A stretch of 64,000 nucleotides of DNA from an uncultured Caproiciproducens sp. (lineage in GTDB: Bacteria; Bacillota; Clostridia; Oscillospirales; Acutalibacteraceae), in assembly GCF_963664915.1 (NCBI RefSeq), contig NZ_OY761810.1, forward strand, positions 1-64,000. The letters run 5' to 3'. The notes beneath the pieces were generated by a model that saw only the letters and a list, made by a program, of their open reading frames with translations, searched no databases and was not told the DNA's origin. Shown here in pieces: positions 24,353-32,620 of the stretch. The position numbers and the translations under genes are program-made. Numbering within the stretch: the stretch's first letter is position 1; each line of letters opens with the position of its first letter.

Positions 24353-26095
24353 TTATACTAAAAGCTCATGCAGCTTATTGCCTGTAATTTCATCTGCACT
24401 CCAGGCTATGACTGCAAACTTACCGTTTGCATGTGCGTCCACCTTGTTAATCCACTCAATTTCATTGCTTGCTTTTGCAGAAAGCATTTTGTTCGTTGTT
24501 CCGGTGTGATACAGTGACGAATTGATTACCCACCATTTCGCCGCAATGCCCGCGCGCTTTAAATCTTCTTCCAGACGCATTGCTTCATAGACAGGAGTCG
24601 CTTCTGCGAGCGTAACAATGATAACCTCGGTTTCATCAGCATTGTGCAGCCGTGGCAGCAATTTCCTTGCGGATTCCGGAATATCGCCCTGTGAGCGTTT
24701 AATTTCCTGATTGTAGCTTTGTGTGGATTCAAGGAGCAAAAGCGTATGGCCGGTAGGTGCGGTATCAATGACAACGACCTGGTCTTCCGCCTTATCAACG
24801 ATCTCGGCAAAGGCTCTGAACACAGCGATTTCCTGCGTGCAGGGAGAACGCAGATCCTCCTCCACATAGGCGATATCGTCACCGGACATGGTCTCACGCG
24901 CTTTGGCGAGAACTTCCTCCTTGTACTTTTCCAATTCCGCATGTTCATCTATGCGGCTCATCGTGATGCCGCTGCTCTCATCAATGACAAATTTGAGGTG
25001 AGCCGCCGGGTCGGTGGTGGTAAGATGCACCTTTCTGCCTTTTGACGACAATCCCATCGCAATCGCTGCCGCAATGGTGGTTTTTCCTACGCCGCCCTTT
25101 CCCATCGTGAAAATAACCTTCTTATTTGATTTATACAGATCATCAATCACGTCTTTCAACTGGGGCACTGTTTTGGCGTGTACCTTTTCGTCACGGACAA
25201 TGTATTGATCCTTGGTGAGCAAAGCTCTTACATTGTCAAGCCCGGTGATGTTATAAGCTCTGAGAGGGACGGTGTAAGTGGTCAGTATTTTCAGCCCCTC
25301 AGGCATATCTGCGAGTGCCTTTTGCTGCTTGTGATACAGGCTTTCGGAAATACTGTCATCATAAGAGTCAAGCACACCATTCAGGATGAGTGCCTGATTG
25401 TCTACACCAATGTCCGCGAGTTCTTTTGATGCTCTCTCCGCCTCTTTAAGAGGCGTTTCCTCCGGGCGTGAAACAAGAATAAGGGTGGTCAGTTTGCCGT
25501 CGGCTAAGGTGTCAACAGCCTTTTTATAAATTTCCCTTTTGCTTTCCAAACCGGCAAGCTGACCTAAGCAGGAGGCGCCATGGGTGCTTTCGCTGATAAA
25601 ATTGCTCCATGCGGAGGGCAGCTGCAGCATCCGGAGCGTATGGCCGGTAGGTGCGGTGTCAAATATAATATAGTCGTATTCTTCCTGTATTTCTTCATCG
25701 GTAATAAAATGTGAGAATTCATTGAATGCGGCAATTTCTACGGTGCAGGATCCTGAAAGCTGTTCCTCCATGTTGTTCAGTACGGCGTCAGGCAGTTTTC
25801 CGCGGTAGGGACCGATGACACTGTCCCGATATTCCGCCGCTGCCTGTGTCGGGTCAAGGTTGGCTACCACAAGATTTGGGACCTCCTTAATAGGGATGCC
25901 CTTATTGTTGAGGTCAATACCGAAAACATCCTGCAGGTTCGATGCAGGGTCGGTGCTGACCAGAAGCACCTTTTTCCCATTATCGGCAAGGGTCACTGCG
26001 GTGGCGCAGGCGGTTGAGGTTTTTCCTACGCCGCCCTTTCCTGTATAAAATAGATATTTTGTAAGCGTTATACTTTGCGGGTTAAAATTTCTCAT
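24353..26095 (-). CDS. arsA: Arsenite-transporting ATPase ArsA (tandem)
   Basis: Soluble ATPase that energises arsenite efflux. The 580-residue protein is an internal duplication with two deviant Walker A motifs, GKGGVGKTSTA near residue 19 and GKGGVGKTTIA near 335, and two DTAPTGHTLRxL switch motifs. The metalloid-site cysteines equivalent to E. coli 113, 172 and 422 are visible (GSCTVE, ASCLGQ, SPCTQE). ATG 26095 has AAAGG upstream; the frame extends nine codons. Its usual membrane partner ArsB/Acr3 is absent from the window, so the partner may be one of the permeases at 36.5-38.5 kb. Confidence 0.96.
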   Translation of the reverse strand: MRNFNPQSITLTKYLFYTGKGGVGKTSTACATAVTLADNGKKVLLVSTDPASNLQDVFGIDLNNKGIPIKEVPNLVVANLDPTQAAAEYRDSVIGPYRGKLPDAVLNNMEEQLSGSCTVEIAAFNEFSHFITDEEIQEEYDYIIFDTAPTGHTLRMLQLPSAWSNFISESTHGASCLGQLAGLESKREIYKKAVDTLADGKLTTLILVSRPEETPLKEAERASKELADIGVDNQALILNGVLDSYDDSISESLYHKQQKALADMPEGLKILTTYTVPLRAYNITGLDNVRALLTKDQYIVRDEKVHAKTVPQLKDVIDDLYKSNKKVIFTMGKGGVGKTTIAAAIAMGLSSKGRKVHLTTTDPAAHLKFVIDESSGITMSRIDEHAELEKYKEEVLAKARETMSGDDIAYVEEDLRSPCTQEIAVFRAFAEIVDKAEDQVVVIDTAPTGHTLLLLESTQSYNQEIKRSQGDIPESARKLLPRLHNADETEVIIVTLAEATPVYEAMRLEEDLKRAGIAAKWWVINSSLYHTGTTNKMLSAKASNEIEWINKVDAHANGKFAVIAWSADEITGNKLHELLV

Positions 26096-26154
26096 GATAT
26101 ATAAAACCTTTCTATCGTTCATAAAAATATGATTTATCTTTTGTTACTGAATGA

Positions 26155-26547
26155 TCAGCAGCATTTCCCGCCGCCGCACCCACAATCCTTTGATTTCTGG
26201 GTTGTAATTCTGGGTGCATTCGATTGATCTGCCAGAATGCTCATTGGAACATTCAGAAGCTTTGCAAACTCTTCGTTGGTCGGATATCTGCCGGTCATAA
26301 TAATTTCTCCGTCCAGAACAGTAATGGGCAGGTTTTCAACTCCTTTTTCGCTGATCATTTGATTTACGGCTTTATTATTGATAAATTTCATTGGTGAATT
26401 TGTGAGATTATAACGTTCTACAACAATACCGTTTTTTTTCAATGAATTAAGGACAGTTGAAACCCGAAGCAATTCCGGATCAATTCCAACACCACATAAA
26501 CCAGTGGAACAACACATGGCAGGCTCAAAGATTTGCATAGTTTTCAT
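26155..26547 (-). CDS. arsD: Arsenic metallochaperone ArsD
   Basis: Metallochaperone of 130 residues that hands As(III) to ArsA. It has the conserved MQIFEPAMCCSTGLCG start with the Cys12-Cys13-Cys18 triad and the thioredoxin-fold segment LPITVLDGEI. The tail CGCGGGKCC supplies four more cysteines as in vicinal-pair ArsDs. It lies between arsR and arsA. Confidence 0.95.
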   Translation of the reverse strand: MKTMQIFEPAMCCSTGLCGVGIDPELLRVSTVLNSLKKNGIVVERYNLTNSPMKFINNKAVNQMISEKGVENLPITVLDGEIIMTGRYPTNEEFAKLLNVPMSILADQSNAPRITTQKSKDCGCGGGKCC

Positions 26548-26581
26548 AATAATAAAACGCTCCTTATATTAATTTGTATTT

Positions 26582-26665
26582 TTAGATGGGTTGGGTATAA
26601 ATTAACTCACATATTTTGTATGCTTCATCAGAAGAAATGGCATCTGCAAGGATGCATAGATCCAC
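26582..26665 (-). other. Possible small frame between arsR and arsD
   Basis: A GTG-initiated 27-codon frame (VDLCILADAISSDEAYKICE...) with AAAGGAGG about 14 bases upstream, right after the arsR stop. The 138-base gap between two co-transcribed genes is unusual, and the frame has two cysteines. It may be a small protein, a gene remnant or chance. Confidence 0.2.
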
Positions 26666-26685
26666 ACATCTATAATCTGCCTCCT

Positions 26686-27018
26686 TTACGTATTACATAG
26701 GTTTTCATTCTTACATTTTAGATATTCCTCTTTGTCGGTCTTATAAGACGGGAGTTCAATTAATTTTTGCTGAAGGTACTTCCAAAGCTCTTCGTGATTC
26801 TGTTTGAATTGATCACTTATTCGGTAGTGTGTCCATTGTGCTTCTTTAAAACCGACAACAATGCCGCAATTTTTCAGAGTCGTTAGGTGCCGGGAAGCAT
26901 TAGATTGAGTCATTTTCAGTGCAGATTCAATCTCACATACGCACATTTCGTTTTCCAACAGCAATGACAAAATTCTCAGTCTGCTTTCCTCTGACAATGC
27001 TTTGAATAAATCCACCAT
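26686..27018 (-). CDS. arsR: ArsR-family repressor of the arsDA operon
   Basis: Winged-helix metalloregulator of about 110 residues. MCVCEIE near residue 30 is the classical ELCVC-type As(III) site at the DNA-recognition helix, followed by MTQSNASRHLTTLKNCG. Two further cysteines lie in the C-terminal tail (YLKCKNENLCNT). ATG 27018 has GAGGTG upstream; GTG 27027 is the alternative. A TCATATATGA palindrome lies just upstream. As(III) binding would release DNA and induce arsD, arsA and the HesB-like gene. Confidence 0.9.
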   Translation of the reverse strand: MVDLFKALSEESRLRILSLLLENEMCVCEIESALKMTQSNASRHLTTLKNCGIVVGFKEAQWTHYRISDQFKQNHEELWKYLQQKLIELPSYKTDKEEYLKCKNENLCNT

Positions 27019-27045
27019 ATTCCTCACCTCAACATCTTTATATGC

Positions 27046-27055
27046 TCATATATGA
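27046..27055. promoter_or_regulatory. Candidate ArsR operator of arsRDA
   Basis: Perfect palindrome TCATATATGA, flanked by a further ATATG/ATAT repeat, 28 bases upstream of the arsR start. It resembles known ArsR half-sites (TTCAT-type). Binding is inferred. Confidence 0.5.
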
Positions 27056-27094
27056 ATATACTATGCGTGAATAAAACTATTTGCTACAATAAAT

Positions 27095-28735
27095 TTATTT
27101 TATATGAATTTTATTGAATTGATTATGGCCGCCCGAAAGATTGTACACTTTCTCAAAACCTTTGTTGAGCAGTATGTTTTGTGCCGCATTGCCGGTAACC
27201 CCTTTATTACAATAAGTCACCGTGACGATTTCCTTATCCAGATTCTCTGCGGCAGCACGCAGCTCAGCGTGAGGGATATTCTGTGCGGTAGAAATATGAT
27301 TTTTTTCGAACTGCACTTGCGTTCGCGCGTCGATCAGCATATATGGTTCACCAGACTGCATCAGACTGTTCAATTTCTCAGCTGTGATCAACGGCCTGCC
27401 ACGCTGAATCGCATTGTCAAGAATCATTCCGGTATACATCACCGGGTCTTTTGTGGTGGAAAACGGTGGAGCATAGGCCAAATCAAGATGAAACAAGTCT
27501 TCGGCCCTGGCTTTATAGGTAATTGCTGTTACAAACACATCAATTCGTTTATCTACGCCTTCGAAACCAACTATTTGGACACCCAGCAGTCTGCCATCTG
27601 ATTGGTCCGCAATGCCTTTGATTACCATCTCTTTGCCGCCCATATACTCAGGCTTGTTCGGCTTGATGTTGTGACATACAACAACGTCGTATCCCTGCTC
27701 TTTGGCTTCCCGTTCAGAAAGTCCGGTCTGAGCAACTGTCAGGCCGAAAATCTGAAATATTCCGGTACCGAGGATGCCCCGGAATGTAAGAGTTCCCCCT
27801 GTAATTACGTCACCTGTGATTCGGCCGGTCTTATTGGCGGTAGAGCCCAACGGACGATACACCGGTTTTCCGGTAACTGCGTGGAATTGTTCGATACAAT
27901 CGCCGCAAGCATAGATATCCGGCAGACTGGTCTGCATCTTCGTGTTCACGCGAATTGCGCCGGTCATACCAAGCTCTATTCCAGCAGTCTTTGCAAGCCC
28001 CACATTGGGGCGCACGCCTGCTGAAACAAGAATCAGTTCCGCATCGACTGTTCTGCCGTCCGATAAGACAACCGCGCTGCCTGTAATTTCCGCAGCGGAA
28101 ACTTCTGTCAGCACGGCCACGCCGTTCTTTTCAAGATGTTCTTTTACGTAAACCGCCATGTCGCTGTCAAGCCCCGGCGTTACCTGCGGCAGTTTTTCAA
28201 TTAGTGTTACGTCAATTCCAAGTCGTTTTAAATTTTCACATACCTCAAGTCCAATGAAGCCGGTGCCGATAATGGCGGCGGCTTTTGGATGAATCCGGTC
28301 TATAAAAGTTTTAATCCGATTCATATCGTTGATATTACGCAAGGTAAAAACATTCGCGCCATCCACGCCCTTGATGGGTGGGACAACCGCTTGAGCACCG
28401 GTGGCAATTACGAGTTTGTCATACCTGTCTGTAAAGACTGCTCCGGTCGAAAGATTCTTAACCGTTAGAACCTTTTGATTCGGAGAAATGGAAAGCACTT
28501 CATGCCGGGTGAAAATATCCACATCATACTTACTCTTAAAGAATGCTGGGTTACGCGGGGTCAGTTCCTCTGCGTTTCCAACCTCGCCGCCAATATAATA
28601 AGGCATACCACAACCGGAATACGAAATAAAACTGTCTTTATCATAGATAATGATTTGGGCATTTTCACTATTCCTTCTTGCTTTTGCTGCGGCAGATGTT
28701 CCGGCGGCTACCGCGCCTATGATTATTAATCGCAT
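27095..28735 (-). CDS. CoA-disulfide/polysulfide reductase with fused rhodanese domain
   Basis: FAD- and NAD(P)H-dependent single-cysteine reductase (about residues 1-450) fused to a rhodanese domain (about 455-546), the Npsr/CoADR-RHD architecture. Seen: FAD motif IIIGAVAAGTSAAAKARR, redox cysteine in SYSGCGMPYY (Cys42), NAD motif AIIGTGFIGLEVCENL, and rhodanese active-site loop YCNKGVTGNAA. Family members reduce CoA-disulfide or polysulfide-type substrates. It is co-transcribed with the upstream arsR (10-base overlap), so its substrate here may be a persulfide or thiol adduct tied to metalloid stress. Confidence 0.9.
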   Translation of the reverse strand: MRLIIIGAVAAGTSAAAKARRNSENAQIIIYDKDSFISYSGCGMPYYIGGEVGNAEELTPRNPAFFKSKYDVDIFTRHEVLSISPNQKVLTVKNLSTGAVFTDRYDKLVIATGAQAVVPPIKGVDGANVFTLRNINDMNRIKTFIDRIHPKAAAIIGTGFIGLEVCENLKRLGIDVTLIEKLPQVTPGLDSDMAVYVKEHLEKNGVAVLTEVSAAEITGSAVVLSDGRTVDAELILVSAGVRPNVGLAKTAGIELGMTGAIRVNTKMQTSLPDIYACGDCIEQFHAVTGKPVYRPLGSTANKTGRITGDVITGGTLTFRGILGTGIFQIFGLTVAQTGLSEREAKEQGYDVVVCHNIKPNKPEYMGGKEMVIKGIADQSDGRLLGVQIVGFEGVDKRIDVFVTAITYKARAEDLFHLDLAYAPPFSTTKDPVMYTGMILDNAIQRGRPLITAEKLNSLMQSGEPYMLIDARTQVQFEKNHISTAQNIPHAELRAAAENLDKEIVTVTYCNKGVTGNAAQNILLNKGFEKVYNLSGGHNQFNKIHIK

Positions 28736-29049
28736 TTTGCACCCTCCTCCGAGTTTTTACAAATACAGGCTTGCTGCTCCGTTGTTATATGAATCAAAAA
28801 CTCTTGTACCTGAGCGGCTTGTTCTGCATTAATGCTATATCTTATCCAATAGCTGTCTTTTCTACTATTTACAAGACCACAATCTGTTAATATCTTCATA
28901 TGATATGATAGAGTTGGCTGAGTACAATGAAATGACTCAAGAATATCGCATGCACACATTTCCCCACAGGATAGCATTTCAACAATTTTCAGTCTTGTTT
29001 CATCGGCTAATGCCTTAAAAACAGGGACGTAACTTGCATGTGTTTTCAT
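28726..29049 (-). CDS. ArsR-family repressor upstream of the CoADR-rhodanese gene
   Basis: Winged-helix protein of 107 residues with EMCACDIL (As(III)-type Cys pair at the recognition helix) and CTQPTLSYHMKIL. Two additional cysteines sit in the tail (ACICKN). It overlaps the reductase gene by 10 bases. A consensus promoter overlapped by an inverted repeat lies directly upstream, so it is likely autoregulated. Confidence 0.9.
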   Translation of the reverse strand: MKTHASYVPVFKALADETRLKIVEMLSCGEMCACDILESFHCTQPTLSYHMKILTDCGLVNSRKDSYWIRYSINAEQAAQVQEFLIHITTEQQACICKNSEEGAKCD

Positions 29050-29106
29050 TCTGTATTTCCTTTCATAAAAGATACCTCCTTAACATTGAAGATTATCTAT
29101 GTGTTT

Positions 29107-29135
29107 ATTATATCCTTTACATAGAGGATTGTCAA
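29107..29135 (-). promoter_or_regulatory. Promoter with overlapping operator for the second arsR
   Basis: Minus strand TTGACA (29130-29135), 17-base spacer, TATAAT (29107-29112). A CTATGT...ACATAG inverted repeat spans the -10 region (about 29098-29125), well placed for repression by the adjacent ArsR. Confidence 0.75.
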
Positions 29136-29198
29136 TATGATTTTAAATAATTAATTTCAAGAAAGCCACAAGGTTGTGGTCTCGATTAAGACTTCATG

Positions 29199-29441
29199 CT
29201 ATTCAGCTACCTTCTGAAGGATTTTAACAATTTCTTTGGGCTTTGGAACCTTTCCAAAAGAAACTACCTTTTCATTGATAACAAGGCCGGGCGTTGACAA
29301 GATGCCATACTTTGCAATCTCTGCGAAATCAGTAATCTTTTCAATCTGTGCTTCTATGCCTAGTTCGGCAAGAGCCACTTTTGTATTTTCCGTCAGAGCC
29401 ACACAATTTTTGCAACCCGGGCCTAAAACTTTGATATTCAT
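29199..29441 (-). CDS. Small thioredoxin-like protein (TM0996/MTH895 type)
   Basis: An 80-residue thioredoxin-fold redox protein with the active site CKNC in GPGCKNCVALTENT and the cis-Pro segment STPGLVINEKVVSFGKVP. This is the minimal cytosolic form often encoded beside ArsP-type permeases and CcdA. It could pass electrons to, or receive them from, the CcdA protein encoded 13 bases upstream. Confidence 0.9.
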   Translation of the reverse strand: MNIKVLGPGCKNCVALTENTKVALAELGIEAQIEKITDFAEIAKYGILSTPGLVINEKVVSFGKVPKPKEIVKILQKVAE

Positions 29442-29454
29442 AATTTATTTCCTC

Positions 29455-30147
29455 CTAAAATCCTAAATAAAACATGTAAAATGCAATCAGCAGGATAACT
29501 GCGCCCATCACATATTTTAGTATCTTACTAAATGTGCCATATTTTCCGCTGGAAGTCACTTTTTTCACAAACCCGATAGAGGTCCCTGCTACCAATACCA
29601 AAAAGCTATGACCAAGCGAGTAAAGCAATAGAAGCAAAACACCCCATGCTACATTTCCACTTCGGGCTACGATGCCAAGCAAAACAACTAATACGGGTGT
29701 TGCACAGGGGGAAGAAAATACCCCCCCTAATATTCCTGCAACGAAAGCTCCTATGTATCCCTTTTTTGTGCTCTTACTTGTGAGATAAGTAGACGGAATA
29801 AAAATATAGATCTCCCATGTTTGCAATGCCATCAGCAACATCAAAACACCTAAAGCGATATACCACCATTTACTTGACGTACCCATTAGCTTACCAAGCA
29901 AGGAAGCGGCTGTGCCGAGTGCTGTGAACGTCGCCGCCATGCCAAGGGCAAAGGCAAGGGACAATCTGAATGCTTTCTTCGGATCGTTATTGCCGGTACC
30001 GCCAACATAACCTATTACAAGCGGAACACTCGACAGCGCACAGGGGGTAACAGAAGTTAATACGCCCGCCAGCAACGCTATCAGCGGCGCGAGCCAAAAG
30101 CTTTGCGAAATAAGTGTTGACAAGGTTTCCAACCATTGGTTGATCAC
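29455..30147 (-). CDS. CcdA/DsbD-type transmembrane thiol-electron carrier
   Basis: Membrane protein of 230 residues with about six helices. Redox motifs are SVTPCALSSVP in the first helix and SSPCATPVL in the fourth, the pair of cysteines that shuttle electrons across the membrane in CcdA. It is flanked by two thioredoxin-like genes (one cytosolic, one membrane-anchored) and overlaps the latter by 4 bases, making a complete relay from inside to outside. Confidence 0.92.
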   Translation of the reverse strand: MINQWLETLSTLISQSFWLAPLIALLAGVLTSVTPCALSSVPLVIGYVGGTGNNDPKKAFRLSLAFALGMAATFTALGTAASLLGKLMGTSSKWWYIALGVLMLLMALQTWEIYIFIPSTYLTSKSTKKGYIGAFVAGILGGVFSSPCATPVLVVLLGIVARSGNVAWGVLLLLLYSLGHSFLVLVAGTSIGFVKKVTSSGKYGTFSKILKYVMGAVILLIAFYMFYLGF

Positions 30148-30767
30148 TCCTTCATCCCCATTTCCTTTAACATAGCCAAAAGCTGTTCTTTTGTTATAAC
30201 GCCTTCATGTGTCGTGAAAATATGTTTGTTTGTATCTTTTGAAGAATACAAATTCAATTGCATTGCTTTTGCATCCTTTGGAGTATACGGATTGCCTTTT
30301 GCATCAAAAAATACTTGAGTCGGAATTACAGTGATCGGATAGCCCTGTGCAAGATTCTGATATTTCCATACATCAACAAATTTAACAATTGCCTTGCCTC
30401 GAAGTTCCTGATTTAATTCTTCCAGAACCGACGCCATCTCTTGGCATGCCTGACAAGAGTCGGAGCCAAAATCAATAACAATTGGAATACCATAAGATTT
30501 TAGTTTCTCAAGATCAAGCTTTTCCGTCACCAGCAAGGTAAAATCAGGATTGGACTCCGCTTTTTTTTCAGATGATTCCGCTTTTGATATAGCATCGAAA
30601 CTGTTTTTGCTTGCTACAGCTTCCCCCGGATGGCTGGAACTGGAACTAAAGAGATCAGCCGGTATCTCGGCTTTCTTTGTGTTTTTGAAAATACCTATAC
30701 CGGCTACAACACACACAAGCAAGACCAGTACCCCTATTTTAAGTGCAGTACTTTTTTTTGATTTCAC
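30144..30767 (-). CDS. Membrane-anchored thioredoxin-like protein
   Basis: About 207 residues: short basic N-terminus, one membrane anchor (IGVLVLLVCVVAGIGIF), a Ser/Glu-rich linker, and an extracytoplasmic thioredoxin domain with CQAC in DFGSDSCQACQEM and a cis-Pro segment VIPTQVFFDAKG. GTG 30767 is preferred (AGGGATGAT upstream); a longer frame from 30803 would overlap the ferredoxin gene. It overlaps ccdA and probably takes electrons from it. Confidence 0.85.
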   Translation of the reverse strand: MKSKKSTALKIGVLVLLVCVVAGIGIFKNTKKAEIPADLFSSSSSHPGEAVASKNSFDAISKAESSEKKAESNPDFTLLVTEKLDLEKLKSYGIPIVIDFGSDSCQACQEMASVLEELNQELRGKAIVKFVDVWKYQNLAQGYPITVIPTQVFFDAKGNPYTPKDAKAMQLNLYSSKDTNKHIFTTHEGVITKEQLLAMLKEMGMKE

Positions 30768-30781
30768 ATCATCCCTATCAT

Positions 30782-31030
30782 TCACCCGCAGTTCCCTCCG
30801 CATGAGCAGCCTGACGATTTACTTTTACCGTTATCACCAAAATATGTAATCGCTTCAGCAGGACAAAGATTCCCACAGCCATGACACCCTTGAATGCAGC
30901 CCATTGGATAAATTACCACTGGTTTAGGCGCTTGTTTTTTGTCATATACGCCATGCATACATTTTGAAGTACACGAACCGCACTCAATACAATTATCATA
31001 ATTAATAACAGGATACCAATTCTTAGCCAT
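30782..31030 (-). CDS. 4Fe-4S ferredoxin with Cys-rich tail
   Basis: Ferredoxin-like protein of 82 residues with CIECGSCTSKCMHGVY and CIQGCHGCGNLCPAEAI, two cluster-binding sets with the first interrupted relative to bacterial 2x4Fe-4S ferredoxins. The last residues (GCSCGGNCG) form an extra Cys-Gly tail. Probably an electron carrier for the DGC/lipoyl operon; it precedes the thioredoxin-CcdA genes. Confidence 0.85.
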   Translation of the reverse strand: MAKNWYPVINYDNCIECGSCTSKCMHGVYDKKQAPKPVVIYPMGCIQGCHGCGNLCPAEAITYFGDNGKSKSSGCSCGGNCG

Positions 31031-31143
31031 AATAAATCTTCCTTTACAATAAATTATTTTTTAATAAAACCAAATAAAATACCATTAACAAGCCAGCTTT
31101 ATAAAAAGTGAAGCTGGCCTACCAATGATGTGGGAGTGTAAAT

Positions 31144-31542
31144 CTATATGACCTCGTTTATTAGTGATTCAACCTTATTTGACAGGGCATCAAATCCAGT
31201 TTCATCTGAATAATTTTTATTTTTTTGAATACCGATGTCTTCAGTAACAATGACTTCTTTATCCGGCTCAATATCAACTGATTTTAAAGCTTTACTGGCA
31301 CATGCAACTTTGCATCCGTTAACCGCGATATAAAATTCGGATTTTTTGGCGTTACTAACAATACCCTCAATACCAAGGGGTAATCCAAGAGCGCATACAA
31401 AATTAATATTATCGTGTTTCTGAGCCAGTTGTGTTACACATTTTGTCGTAAGCATACCAATGTTACATGCTCCCGAGCAGGGAAGAAGACCAATTATTTT
31501 TTGGGGACTTGCTTCGCACGGTACATTTGTTTCGTTACTCAT
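31144..31542 (-). CDS. DGC-type (putative zinc-binding) Cys protein, NGC variant
   Basis: A 132-residue protein of the DGC-domain type. The N-terminal LPCSGACNIG (Cys22, Cys26) and the VNGCKVACASKAL block (Cys77, Cys81) are the usual four-cysteine set, though the Asp of the Asp-Gly-Cys motif is Asn. Biochemical role of the family is not established; a zinc or thiophile site is assumed. It is one of four such proteins in this operon and stands 71 bases downstream of lplA. Confidence 0.7.
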   Translation of the reverse strand: MSNETNVPCEASPQKIIGLLPCSGACNIGMLTTKCVTQLAQKHDNINFVCALGLPLGIEGIVSNAKKSEFYIAVNGCKVACASKALKSVDIEPDKEVIVTEDIGIQKNKNYSDETGFDALSNKVESLINEVI

Positions 31543-31613
31543 CTATAACATCCTCCTTTAAATTATTCTTATTTACTTTCTCCCTCTAAAAACGAAATTA
31601 TTCATGTATGGTG

Positions 31614-32594
31614 TCAAAACAAAACGCTGATGAAGTCATCTATACTGATCCCTGAAAAATAGCGGGAGATTTCATACTCTGAAAGACGTTGTCTCACTGC
31701 GCTGACTTGATGTTTTACACCATTGAGGGCATTTTCAATATCAGTAATATCATATTCACCGAAAAAGTCCCCGTATAGACTGACGCCACGTATTTGGCCG
31801 TTGCTTACAGTGAAAAATGCCTCAACGCTTCCTGCCGCAAACTTTTTGCGGTTTGAAAAATTATACTCTGGGGAGCTTCCATAATTCCATTCCCATGTCG
31901 CATATTTCTCTTTTTCAAGCTTTTCAATGTTGGCTGTATCCAGTGTGGTTAAATCGTAAAATTCAAACTCACTGTGAGAACTCCTTATTTGAGATGTAAT
32001 CAATTGTTTGAATTCCGGCAGTGTCAGCGGATTTTTTAGATGCTCCGAAATATTCGTAACCCGGCTCGCAACAGACTGAATACCCTTTCCCTCAAATTTC
32101 GATGCATCAACTTTTAAAGCAGAAGAAATGTTGGAAATACTGGAGTTAAAAAGTAAGGTTCCATGATGCAGGAGTCGGCCCTTGTATCGATACTGCGAGT
32201 TACCCGAGAACTTTTTGCCGTCAATAGTGAGGTCGTTTCGCCCGGAAAGTTTTGCATCTACTGAAAGTTTTTGAAGTACTTCTATAATCGGTGCTGTGTG
32301 CTTCTTGAAATCGAAGCTGCTGCCTTCCCTGTCGTTTACAATAAATGTGTAATTAAGGTTTCCAAGGTCGTGGAATACCGCGCCGCCACCGGTAAGTCTT
32401 CTGACTACCGGAATGTGATGTTCCTTTATGTAGTCAACATTGATTTCCGAGATCGTGTTTTGGTTTTTCCCAACAATGACACTGGGTGCATTCTGCCATA
32501 AAATAAAGAACTCCTGTTTGAAATTCTTCAGCAAATACTCTTCAAGCGCCAGATTACAGTACGGATTATTGCTTTCATTATTGATATAGAACAT
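31614..32594 (-). CDS. lplA: Lipoate-protein ligase
   Basis: Attaches free lipoate, via lipoyl-AMP, to lipoyl domains. The 326-residue protein has the catalytic domain motifs RRLTGGGAVFHDLGNLNYTF and the substrate lysine region DLTIDGKKFSGNSQYR, plus the C-terminal accessory domain (WEWNYGSSPEYNF, which is the LplA-type C-domain). ATG 32594 follows AGAGG; the frame extends 18 codons upstream into the preceding gene. Its only lipoyl acceptor visible in the window is the DGC-GcvH fusion at 33.5 kb, strongly suggesting a dedicated ligase. Confidence 0.93.
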   Translation of the reverse strand: MFYINNESNNPYCNLALEEYLLKNFKQEFFILWQNAPSVIVGKNQNTISEINVDYIKEHHIPVVRRLTGGGAVFHDLGNLNYTFIVNDREGSSFDFKKHTAPIIEVLQKLSVDAKLSGRNDLTIDGKKFSGNSQYRYKGRLLHHGTLLFNSSISNISSALKVDASKFEGKGIQSVASRVTNISEHLKNPLTLPEFKQLITSQIRSSHSEFEFYDLTTLDTANIEKLEKEKYATWEWNYGSSPEYNFSNRKKFAAGSVEAFFTVSNGQIRGVSLYGDFFGEYDITDIENALNGVKHQVSAVRQRLSEYEISRYFSGISIDDFISVLF

Positions 32595-32620
32595 TGAAAA
32601 ACCTCTGTGTATTCGTATTT

